Positions 25,029-32,658 of a stretch of 35,734 bases of DNA are shown here, piece by piece. The DNA comes from Candidatus Gastranaerophilales bacterium (GTDB lineage Bacteria > Cyanobacteriota > Vampirovibrionia > Gastranaerophilales > Gastranaerophilaceae): assembly GCA_944324055.1 (NCBI GenBank), contig CALUUV010000007.1, positions 1 to 35,734 of the forward strand, given 5' to 3'. The translations under genes were made by a program, and so were the position numbers. Below the pieces are notes generated by a model that did not search any database, was not told the origin of the DNA, and worked only from the letters and a program-made list of their open reading frames with translations. How positions within the stretch are numbered: position 1 is the stretch's first letter; each line of letters begins with the position of its first letter.

Positions 25029-25418
25029 TTAAGCTTGTTTAGTTGAATCAATATATTGACAAGTATCAGCGATTTTAGCTGCAGATCCAACTACTGTTGA
25101 TAAAGCTGCAAATCCTGCTAAAGGCCCTGCAATTTTCTTCACAACAGGATGGCGTAAAAATTTACCTTTTTCAAATATTCTTAAGATTTTAGCTTTATTT
25201 GAAGCTTGAATTAATTTAGATTCTTGAATTAATTTTGTAACACTGTTTCCAACTCTAGAACCATTTCTTAAAGTTTGGAAAGTCGCTGCACCAACAGTTC
25301 CTCCAACAACCATTTCAGTTGAATTTTCTTTAACAGATTGTTTTGCTTTTTGAACTTGTTCTTTTGAAATACCTCTGTGAGGAACACCTACAAATGTTGT
25401 ATTAGAAACGCCATTCAT
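25029..25418 (-). CDS. hypothetical membrane-associated protein, 129 aa, FxG-type N-terminus
   Basis: I do not recognise this protein. The N-terminus MNGVSNTTFVGVPHRG has a weak form of the FxG motif. Two glycine/alanine-rich hydrophobic segments follow (about 36-52, MVVGGTVGAATFQTL, and about 92-115, KKIAGPLAGFAALSTVVGSAAKIAD), separated by a basic helical stretch. A near-perfect ribosome site GGAGGTGAT lies inside the end of the upstream gene, and the two genes share one base in TAATG, so translation is coupled. The pair probably forms one functional unit. Glycine-zipper segments could insert into membranes, but the length and low hydrophobicity make this uncertain. Confidence 0.7.
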   Translation of the reverse strand: MNGVSNTTFVGVPHRGISKEQVQKAKQSVKENSTEMVVGGTVGAATFQTLRNGSRVGNSVTKLIQESKLIQASNKAKILRIFEKGKFLRHPVVKKIAGPLAGFAALSTVVGSAAKIADTCQYIDSTKQA

Positions 25419-26155
25419 TATCTATCACCTCCAGAAGATCCTAAAGCTAAATCTAAGTTTGATTTGTCTTTATTACGACCAGCTAAATCATCAATTAATA
25501 CAGAAGCTGTTGTAGATGCTGCTAATGTATTTTCAACTGCAGTTTGAATCTTTTCTCCATTAACTGATTTTACAAGTGTTTTAGCTGCTTCTTTATAACC
25601 TTGAGCTTTTTCTACAAATGATTTTACATTAGGTTTTGCCATAAACTCAGCAGTTTTCTTACCTAATGTAGTATTTTTGAATGCTTTAATTGTTGGATTA
25701 CCAACGAACTTAGACCAAGCATTTGCTAATGATTTTAAACCATTTCCAACAGGTTTGAATGCTGATTTAGAAATATTAATTGCATCTTTAGCAACATTTG
25801 ATTTTGCAACACCTTTTAATATTCCGATTGAAATTTTAGCACCATATTTTGCAGTAACGAAAGCTGTAACAAGACCTAAAGCACCAGAAACTAAACGAAC
25901 TGCTTTTCCTGCTCCTTTAGATAACTTGCCAGGATTCTTATCTAAACTATCTGCAAACTTATCCATATCATTTTTAGTTTGCTCAATATCTGCAAGTTTT
26001 TTATCTCGTTCTGTTTCGAGTTCTTCTTGTGATGGTTCATGATAAAACTCATCAGGTTCCATTTCCTGAGGTTTATAACCTTCATCATCATAATTAACAG
26101 ATTGCCCAAATTTTACCGAATTTGTTACTGGTAAATTGCTTTGAATCCCTAACAT
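25418..26155 (-). CDS. hypothetical FxG-motif protein, 245 aa, with hydrophobic centre
   Basis: The ATG at 26155 (MLGIQSN) is preceded by GGAG at eight bases; a GTG nine bases earlier overlaps that site and is rejected. The N-terminus carries SVKFGQ (F16, G17). An acidic segment (EPDEFYHEPSQEELETERDKK) follows, then a hydrophobic stretch (about 87-112, AVRLVSGALGLVTAFVTAKYGAK). A long basic helical C-terminal part has alternating NPTIKAF/KPNVKSF-like phrases, and a late Ala/Thr/Ser-rich segment (ENTLAASTTASVLIDDL) completes the chain. There is no classical signal peptide. Function is unknown. It is translationally coupled to the 129-residue gene, and I infer a membrane-interacting or exported pair. 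Confidence 0.7.
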   Translation of the reverse strand: MLGIQSNLPVTNSVKFGQSVNYDDEGYKPQEMEPDEFYHEPSQEELETERDKKLADIEQTKNDMDKFADSLDKNPGKLSKGAGKAVRLVSGALGLVTAFVTAKYGAKISIGILKGVAKSNVAKDAINISKSAFKPVGNGLKSLANAWSKFVGNPTIKAFKNTTLGKKTAEFMAKPNVKSFVEKAQGYKEAAKTLVKSVNGEKIQTAVENTLAASTTASVLIDDLAGRNKDKSNLDLALGSSGGDR

Positions 26156-26299
26156 ATCACACACTCCAAAATGGTTTTGTACACTTATTGTAATGCATGT
26201 AAAGGGCTATTTTTGCTAGTTTTAAGCAAAAATTTTACAAAAGTTCATAATATTTTTTTACACTTTTGCAATACAATTAAATAAGAAGGTGAGGGGTAT

Positions 26300-27070
26300 A
26301 TGAATTATCCAAATTTGGAAGAATTAATAGAAGTTATTAGAGTACTTAGAAGTGAAAATGGATGCGTTTGGGATAGAGCTCAAACTCATGAATCTTTAAG
26401 ACCTAATATGTTAGAAGAAGCATATGAAGCCGTTGATGCTATTAATAAGGGTGATATTCTAAATCTTAGAGAAGAATTAGGAGATGTTCTTTTACAAGTT
26501 CTTCTTCATTCTCAAATTGCATCTGAAGCAAATAATTTTAATATTGAAGATGTGGCAAAAGAATTAAAAGATAAACTTATCCATAGACACCCTCACGTTT
26601 TTGGAAATGATAAAGCTGATACTCCAGAAGAAGTTGTAAAAAATTGGGAAAGACTAAAACAAGAAGAGAAAAAAGATAGAAAATCTCAAATGGATGGAAT
26701 CCCTAAATCACTTCCAGCTCTTGTTGCAGCACAAAAAATAAGTAAACGTGCAGTAAAAGTTGGCTTTGAATGGGACAAAGTAGAAACTCTTCTTGAATGT
26801 ATAAACTCTGAATATGATGAATTCAAAGAGGCTGTTGATAATAAAGATTCATTATCAATGGAAGATGAAATGGGAGATATTTTATTTGCAACTGTAAATC
26901 TTGCAAGATGGTATAAAATTGATGCTGAACAAGCATTATTAAAAGCAAATCAAAAATTTATGAAACGATTTAGAATGATGGAAAAATTAGCAACTAAACC
27001 TCTTGAAGAATATTCTTTTGAAGAATACGATAGATTATGGAAACAAGCTAAAAAGGAACTTGATAAATGA
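26300..27070 (+). CDS. mazG: MazG, nucleoside triphosphate pyrophosphohydrolase
   Basis: MazG hydrolyses (d)NTPs to monophosphates and pyrophosphate, in house-cleaning and stress control. The 256-residue protein has two all-helical MazG domains. The first has the EEAYEAVDAI...REELGDVLLQVLLHSQIA motif (EExxE and ExxD metal ligands). The second, from about residue 160, has YDEFKEAVDN...EDEMGDILFATVNLAR. Conserved LRPNMLEEAYE and GFEWDK phrases and the standard length support full function. AAGGTGAGGGG precedes the ATG. Its stop overlaps the start of nadE (ATGA), so the two are coupled. Confidence 0.94.
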   Translation: MNYPNLEELIEVIRVLRSENGCVWDRAQTHESLRPNMLEEAYEAVDAINKGDILNLREELGDVLLQVLLHSQIASEANNFNIEDVAKELKDKLIHRHPHVFGNDKADTPEEVVKNWERLKQEEKKDRKSQMDGIPKSLPALVAAQKISKRAVKVGFEWDKVETLLECINSEYDEFKEAVDNKDSLSMEDEMGDILFATVNLARWYKIDAEQALLKANQKFMKRFRMMEKLATKPLEEYSFEEYDRLWKQAKKELDK

Positions 27071-29166
27071 TAGATTATAGCATTTTAAATGAAAATGAAA
27101 TAAGTGATTTAGCAGAAGACTTATCAATTGAAGGTAATGAAAATAGTTTATTTTCTTTATCTGAAATCATGGATTGTATTCTTCAAAACAAAATTAATGT
27201 AAGCAACGACTTAAAAGATAAAATTGTTCTTAATATCAAAGAAATTATCTCTAAATACCCAAAAGGAAACATTGGACTTGCTCAAATAAATCCTATTGCC
27301 GGAGATATTGAATATAATGCTAAAAAAGTTATCAAATATATCAAATATGCTCAAAGTTTAAACCTTGATATGGTTGTGTTTCCTGAGTTAATTCTTATGG
27401 GATATCCTATTGAAGATACAATTGACAGACACCCAATTATTGTAGAAGAAAACGTTAAATGGCTTAAAGAAATTGCTGCAATTACAGAATCAACAGCAGC
27501 ATTAGTAGGATTTATTGAACCTAGAAAATATAATCTGAATACTGGTAAAAACTACTATAATTCAGTTGCAATATTACAAAATGGTGAAATTAAAGGAATA
27601 GTTAGAAAATCATTACTTCCAACATATTCAGAATTTAATGATTACAGATACATTGAACCATCTCCGGTTGTCGGGGTTCAACCTGATTCTACATTATGCC
27701 TTTTAGATGAAGACTCTGTTGTTGACTGTGATAAAACAATTACAATCAATGACGTAAAATATGGAATTTCAATTTGCGAAGACTGTTGGAACAATAAAGA
27801 TTTCTTTGACAAGACACTTTATTCAAAAGATCCAATAGAAGAACTTGCACAAGAGAAACCTGATGTATTTGTAAATTGTTCTGCATCTCCAAGTAGAGCT
27901 AAAAAAGAACAATTAAAACATAACATGTTATCATTCACTGCAAACTCTTATAAAATACCAATGGTTTATGTAAACCAAGTAGGAGCAATTGATAACAGTT
28001 CATTTGAAGGTTCAAGCAGAGCATTCTCTCCAGATGGAGCATTAATTGCAAGAGCTAAATCTTTTGAAGAGCAATTCCTTATTGTGAACCCACTAAAGAA
28101 AATAGGTAAGATTTACCCGCTTACAAAAGGTTTAGAAAAAACTCTTACTGAACAAAAAGTTTTTACATTAGAATACGAAAATGACCTTGAAAGAACATAT
28201 AGAACAATTACTCAAGGGATTAAAGATTATTTCAATAAAACAGGATTTGAAAGAGCTGTTCTAGGGCTTTCAGGCGGATTAGATTCTACTGTTTGTGCAG
28301 TTTTATTAGCTGATGCTTTAGGTAAAGAAAATGTTTTTGGTATAAGTATGCCATCTAAAATAACAAGTAATGAAAGCAGAAGTGATGCTGAAATACTTGC
28401 TAAAAATTTAGGTATTAATTTTGCAGAAGTTCCTATCAAAGATATGGTAGATACGACAAACAAAATGTTTGTGACATTATTCAATGAAGTAGAAGCAAAA
28501 TGGGATTGCAGATATAAACAATCATTTACACAAGATAATATTCAAGCACGTTCTCGTGCAATGTATTTGTGGGGAATAAGTAACGAATTTGCAAAATGTT
28601 TACCGATTGCAACTTCAGACAAATCAGAATTATATATGGGCTATGCAACTATCAATGGTGATATGTCAGGAGGTTTTGCACCTATTGCAGATGTACCTAA
28701 AACAAAATTATTTGCATTTGCAAGATGGCTTAATAAGAATAGAAAAGAAAAAAATGCTATTCCAGAAGCAATTATACTTAAAAAACCAGGTGCAGAACTA
28801 GCAATAGACCCTAAAACAGGAAAACCATTAATTGCTGAAGACGCGCTTATGCCTTATGAATTCTTAGACGAAATTATTTGGAGAGTTGAAAATAAACATG
28901 AACACTATTGGGATTTAATGAATGCAACTTTCCAATATGAAAAGAAAAATTATGTATCAAAAGAACAAAAAACAGAATGGCTTGATAAATTTTATAGAAG
29001 AATGTCAACAGCTCTATACAAATGGTCAATTTTGCCACCATCAGTAATTGTAGAATCTCGTTCTATTAACAAATATGATTACAAACAACCAATTACATCT
29101 TCTAGAATCAATTATAAAGGATTATCTAGAGATGAAATCAGAGGAATATTAAACGAAACGATTTAA
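27067..29166 (+). CDS. nadE: NadE, glutamine-dependent NAD+ synthetase
   Basis: NadE amidates nicotinate adenine dinucleotide to NAD+, with ammonia drawn from glutamine. The 699-residue protein has an N-terminal nitrilase-type glutaminase domain with the triad E107 (VFPEL), K181 (RKSLLP) and C237 (ISICEDCW). It is followed by the synthetase domain with the ATP-pyrophosphatase loop SGGLDS at 402-407 and later ATSDKSELYMGYATINGDMSGG and PSAEL-like PGAELAI segments. About 65 residues precede the glutaminase domain (SDLAEDLSIEGNENSLFSL onward), longer than in most homologues. It overlaps mazG by four bases and the convergent gene at 29149 by 18. Confidence 0.95.
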   Translation: MIDYSILNENEISDLAEDLSIEGNENSLFSLSEIMDCILQNKINVSNDLKDKIVLNIKEIISKYPKGNIGLAQINPIAGDIEYNAKKVIKYIKYAQSLNLDMVVFPELILMGYPIEDTIDRHPIIVEENVKWLKEIAAITESTAALVGFIEPRKYNLNTGKNYYNSVAILQNGEIKGIVRKSLLPTYSEFNDYRYIEPSPVVGVQPDSTLCLLDEDSVVDCDKTITINDVKYGISICEDCWNNKDFFDKTLYSKDPIEELAQEKPDVFVNCSASPSRAKKEQLKHNMLSFTANSYKIPMVYVNQVGAIDNSSFEGSSRAFSPDGALIARAKSFEEQFLIVNPLKKIGKIYPLTKGLEKTLTEQKVFTLEYENDLERTYRTITQGIKDYFNKTGFERAVLGLSGGLDSTVCAVLLADALGKENVFGISMPSKITSNESRSDAEILAKNLGINFAEVPIKDMVDTTNKMFVTLFNEVEAKWDCRYKQSFTQDNIQARSRAMYLWGISNEFAKCLPIATSDKSELYMGYATINGDMSGGFAPIADVPKTKLFAFARWLNKNRKEKNAIPEAIILKKPGAELAIDPKTGKPLIAEDALMPYEFLDEIIWRVENKHEHYWDLMNATFQYEKKNYVSKEQKTEWLDKFYRRMSTALYKWSILPPSVIVESRSINKYDYKQPITSSRINYKGLSRDEIRGILNETI

Positions 29167-30798
29167 GAAATTTGTTAATAAAACAGGAATAAATGAAGCA
29201 TCCAAATCAGTAAAATCAAATACTAATTCATTAATTCCTGCAGATATTAATTCATCAACCCTTTCAAAATCATGCATAACTTTGTCTTCAAACATATGCA
29301 TACGGCAGAAACCGTCACAAGTGAATGGAATTATTTTCTTCAATGATGGATCTTTAAGTGCAAAATTCCCTTTATGACAAGGGGCTTTGCAAGATAATCT
29401 TGAAATTACTGCACTATCGCTATTTAAAGGACAAAGTCCAGATGATGGAATACGTTTATTCCCTGCTATTGTATATTTTTTATTTGGAATTACATTTTTC
29501 AGTTTTTTAGCCGTTTTAATTACATTATCAATATTTTCAAATGAAGTAAAATCAACAGTATCAATAGGATGCAAATTATTTAAACAATTAATAGACATAC
29601 TATTCAAGAGATTAATTGCTTGTCCTATTTCAATTGGGAATCTATTCAAATCAGAATCATTAATCAACGCCCAAAAATATCCAATATTATTAATAATAAT
29701 TGATGATGGATGAGGTTCCATTAATACCAAGCTTTTTACATACTCATAAACCCTGTCAAAATCACGTTCAATAAGAATTCTAGGTGTTGAAAGTTGAAAT
29801 TTAATATCATTCTGAGAACAGAATTTTTTAACCTTCATTATAATTTCATTGAAACTACTTTTTGACAAATCAGCCGTAGAAAGGATTTCACCGTATTCTA
29901 TTGAATAAATTGGATTATAACCCAGTTTTTTAATAAATGATTTAATCTGATTAATTTGAGCTAATTCTGTTAAACGTAAATTTATCCTTGGTAAATTTTC
30001 GATTGGTTTTTCTAGAACTTCTTTCTTTAATCTTGAACGCTTAACTTCCCACTCAAAAGGAATAATATTCCTACTAAACTTAAAATCACGACCTGCAGCA
30101 CTAATCATATCTCCTGAAAAATGATTTGTTTGATAAATACTTCGTCTAACATGTTTGAATGGGAGTTTTTGATTCTTAAACATCTTTGGCTTATCAAGAA
30201 TTTTTTCTACTAATTCTAAACCGTCCAAAATATCCTCAGATGTTGCGAACTTACCTTTTATAACAACGCTATCTATTGCATCTAGTTTTTCTAATTCCTC
30301 TGCACACCAAGGAAGATTATCAGAATCAACGGCAAGAGAAAGATTTGTATATTTCTTAATCTTTGCAATATTTTTCATATAAATTTCTTCGGTTACTATT
30401 AGTTTATTAACCTTATGGAAATTATTAACAAAATCTATCCCTGATAAGTTATGAATATCAAAATAAGAATCAATGATAATATCAAATGGAAGGTTATAAC
30501 ATTTGATTGCCTCAATAATTGCAAAACTATTTATAAAAATACCATCAATATCAGTTTTTCGAAGATATTTAATCATCTTCTTAATCTCGATTAAATCTTC
30601 TTCTGTAATATTATGTTTAAAATTCACATAGATACGACAATTATTTCTATGAGCAGTTTCTATAAACTCGTTAAAATAATCGTAGTTATTAAAAAACTTA
30701 TGATGATAAACGTAAAAATCTCGACAAGAAGTATGTGGTAAAAAAGCCTCTATATCTTCCGGTTTCTTAATAGGTGCAACTATTGATATCTTCTTCAT
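29149..30798 (-). CDS. U32 peptidase-like (UbiU/UbiV/YhbU-type) protein
   Basis: The 549-residue protein looks like a TIM-barrel U32-family member. Strand-like segments include ISIVAPIKKPEDIEAFL, NCRIYVNFKHNITEEDL, IDGIFINSFAIIEAIK, DIIIDSYFDIHN and LSLAVDS. A second block of similar form starts near RINLRLTELAQINQIKSF. The C-terminal cysteines (SSGLCPLNS, LSCKAPCHKG, FTCDGFCRMH) could bind an Fe-S cluster as in UbiU/UbiV. The end DFERVDELISAGINELVFDFTDL is family-like. In other bacteria such proteins act in anaerobic hydroxylation or in collagenase-like roles; here the reaction is unknown. It has no ribosome site but an excellent promoter just upstream, suggesting a leaderless mRNA. Confidence 0.6.
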   Translation of the reverse strand: MKKISIVAPIKKPEDIEAFLPHTSCRDFYVYHHKFFNNYDYFNEFIETAHRNNCRIYVNFKHNITEEDLIEIKKMIKYLRKTDIDGIFINSFAIIEAIKCYNLPFDIIIDSYFDIHNLSGIDFVNNFHKVNKLIVTEEIYMKNIAKIKKYTNLSLAVDSDNLPWCAEELEKLDAIDSVVIKGKFATSEDILDGLELVEKILDKPKMFKNQKLPFKHVRRSIYQTNHFSGDMISAAGRDFKFSRNIIPFEWEVKRSRLKKEVLEKPIENLPRINLRLTELAQINQIKSFIKKLGYNPIYSIEYGEILSTADLSKSSFNEIIMKVKKFCSQNDIKFQLSTPRILIERDFDRVYEYVKSLVLMEPHPSSIIINNIGYFWALINDSDLNRFPIEIGQAINLLNSMSINCLNNLHPIDTVDFTSFENIDNVIKTAKKLKNVIPNKKYTIAGNKRIPSSGLCPLNSDSAVISRLSCKAPCHKGNFALKDPSLKKIIPFTCDGFCRMHMFEDKVMHDFERVDELISAGINELVFDFTDLDASFIPVLLTNFLNRFV

Positions 30799-30804
30799 AG
30801 AGAT

Positions 30805-30833
30805 ATTATAGACATATAACTATATGAAATCAA
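30805..30833 (-). promoter_or_regulatory. promoter of the U32-like gene, predicted leaderless
   Basis: On the minus strand TTGATT (30833-30828), a 17-base spacer and TATAAT (30810-30805) form a near-consensus sigma-70 promoter. Only six bases separate TATAAT from the ATG at 30798, so transcription should begin at or next to the start codon. Confidence 0.65.
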
Positions 30834-30837
30834 CATA

Positions 30838-31527
30838 TTAAGCTAAATAATTTTGAGCAATTATATTATTTTGTAATTGTTGATCTTTATATCTCATTTC
30901 ATTAACTAATGTACGTTCATAATCAATACCAGAAGTTAATTCTCTATCAACAAGATTAGTATTTTCATCTGCTTGACGAAATTCTTCTTGAGCAAATTCA
31001 TAATTTGTTAAATCAACTTTAGTCTGCTTACCATATACAAACTCTTGATTTGATACATAACTTGTTAATCTTTCTCTATCAGTAAGATTTGTATCAAGTT
31101 TTACGTTGCCTAGAGTTCCTGTTGTTGATAAATTTTTTCCTGCTAAAGTATATTTATCTAACAATTTCTTTGAAGCATTCCATATATCACCTTTAGCTAG
31201 TTTGTCCCAACCTTTTTTAGCTCTATTTGTTAAAGCTTGAACATATTCACTATGTTTTGGTTGAACATAATCAGCATGAACAGTATTAAACATTGCTTGG
31301 AGATTAGATTTTTCAGCCCTAATTTTTTGATATTGAGCCTCAAGTTCTGCCTTTTTCATTTCTTTATTATTGCCAGATATAGAATCTGTCAATAGCTGAT
31401 CTCTTGTAGCATTAGTTTGGGCTGAACGACGAGCTTCTAGTTTTTGTTTTTCTTCATCTGACAATAACGTAGTATCTACTTGATTCGAACTAGTTATTGA
31501 TGATACTTTAGTTTCTTCGCCAGCCAT
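30838..31527 (-). CDS. hypothetical helical protein, 229 aa, palindrome-controlled
   Basis: I do not recognise this protein. It is hydrophilic and nearly all helical. The N-terminus is serine/threonine-rich (EETKVSSITSSNQVDTTLLS), followed by a coiled-coil-like segment (EMKKAELEAQYQKIRAEKSNLQAMFN). Asn/Gln/Glu-rich helices come later (YEFAQEEFRQADENTNLVDRE, NEMRYKDQQLQNNIIAQNYLA). There is no signal peptide or membrane segment. The chemistry resembles rod-like structural or exported proteins, but that is a guess. TGAGG lies eight bases before ATG 31527, and the palindromic element shared with the gene at 7848 lies 26 bases upstream. Confidence 0.7.
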   Translation of the reverse strand: MAGEETKVSSITSSNQVDTTLLSDEEKQKLEARRSAQTNATRDQLLTDSISGNNKEMKKAELEAQYQKIRAEKSNLQAMFNTVHADYVQPKHSEYVQALTNRAKKGWDKLAKGDIWNASKKLLDKYTLAGKNLSTTGTLGNVKLDTNLTDRERLTSYVSNQEFVYGKQTKVDLTNYEFAQEEFRQADENTNLVDRELTSGIDYERTLVNEMRYKDQQLQNNIIAQNYLA

Positions 31528-31553
31528 ATAATTATCCTCATAATTATCCTATA

Positions 31554-31590
31554 TATATACAAAGTATATACTCATAGAAAAATTGACTTT
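31554..31590 (-). promoter_or_regulatory. shared palindromic promoter/operator element, copy B
   Basis: The core 31554-31570 is identical to that at 7864-7880 (TATATAC-AAA-GTATATA) and is followed after exactly ten bases by AATTG between A and T runs. It lies 26 bases before the ATG at 31527. The two copies share little else around them, so the element rather than a duplicated gene is what is conserved. Confidence 0.55.
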
Positions 31591-31605
31591 TTATGAGAGT
31601 AATTA

Positions 31606-32658
31606 TTAAGAATTGTTAAAACAGTTATCGTTAATTATTTCAACTTTTTTATTATAATCAGGGGTTATTTTTTGAGGTTTTGATTTTGAAATAGCATCTA
31701 AAAATACCTTATCAGAAAAATTCACATCTAACCTTGCTGGAACTATTAAACCTGATTTTGTCATTTTTTCTATATTAGTTTTTGAGGATAAAAATTCTAC
31801 AAATTTTTGAGCGGATTCTTTATGCTTAGAAGATTTTGATATTGCCCAGCCTGAAGCATCACAAGGTACGATTCCAGGGAAAGTCATTACTCCCCAATCA
31901 AACTTTGCATCAGTTGTATATTTAGGTACAAGCCATCGGCCTGATAAATGCATCGCAATTTTACCTTCTAAAAACATTTGACCAAGAGTTTTTGAACCAA
32001 CATTAGATTTTGAAGGTGCTACGTGATATTTATTTACAAGATTTTTATAAAACATCATGCCTGCATTTATATTATCGATATCACCACCTAAAGTTATTAT
32101 ATAAGGCATTGCATAATATACGTCTTCTTCATAACTTATACCAAATGTATTTTTATCAGTTAGTTTTTGAGCTGTTAACAATAAATCATTTACCCCCCAG
32201 TTAGGATTAGGGTAAGAGATATTTTGTTTATCAAAAATAGCTTTGTTATAGTAGATTACAAGATTAGACACATCTCGTGGTACAGCTAATAGTTTATTAT
32301 TATATGATAAAGCCTCTATTGATTGATTATAATATTTTGAGGTATCAATATTAAAAGGCTCTAAATAATTTGCATAAACAGGGAGATTAAGATTATTTAT
32401 AAAAATAACATCTGGAGCAAGGTTTGAAGCAAAAAGAAGATGTATTTTTTGAAAATAATTTTGAGGGATATGAAGTAATTCTATTTTAATTTTTGGATTA
32501 TTTAATTCAAAATCTTTTATAATCGGGGTCAGTATAGCCATTTCAGAAGCAGATCCCCAAGTTGAGAATTTAATCACTTCAACATCAGATTGTTTTTGGG
32601 TACAACCTGATAAAAATAGACAAATCAATACAAAAAATAGAACTAATCTTTTCATCAT
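31606..32658 (-). CDS. extracellular solute-binding lipoprotein (ABC sugar type)
   Basis: The 350-residue protein has a lipoprotein signal: a basic start, a hydrophobic core and the lipobox LSGC with C19. The mature part matches family 1 solute-binding proteins. It has VIKFSTWGSASEM, IIKDFELNNPKIKIELLHIP, the LFASNLAPDVIFINN phrase, the AVPRDVSNLVIYYNK hinge segment and GKIAMHLSGRW with FPGIVP. Such proteins deliver sugars or oligosaccharides to ABC importers. No permease or ATPase gene is in the window. It is somewhat shorter than the usual ~400 residues at the C-terminus. Its ATG overlaps the stop of the large repeat protein (ATGA), so the two are co-translated. Confidence 0.88.
   Translation of the reverse strand: MMKRLVLFFVLICLFLSGCTQKQSDVEVIKFSTWGSASEMAILTPIIKDFELNNPKIKIELLHIPQNYFQKIHLLFASNLAPDVIFINNLNLPVYANYLEPFNIDTSKYYNQSIEALSYNNKLLAVPRDVSNLVIYYNKAIFDKQNISYPNPNWGVNDLLLTAQKLTDKNTFGISYEEDVYYAMPYIITLGGDIDNINAGMMFYKNLVNKYHVAPSKSNVGSKTLGQMFLEGKIAMHLSGRWLVPKYTTDAKFDWGVMTFPGIVPCDASGWAISKSSKHKESAQKFVEFLSSKTNIEKMTKSGLIVPARLDVNFSDKVFLDAISKSKPQKITPDYNKKVEIINDNCFNNS

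Noticed and set aside
26210-26232. TTTTTGCT/AGCAAAAA inverted repeat between divergent genes, as a terminator
   Set aside because: It lies in the shared promoter region of two divergent genes with nothing upstream to terminate. The stem is AT-rich and weak.
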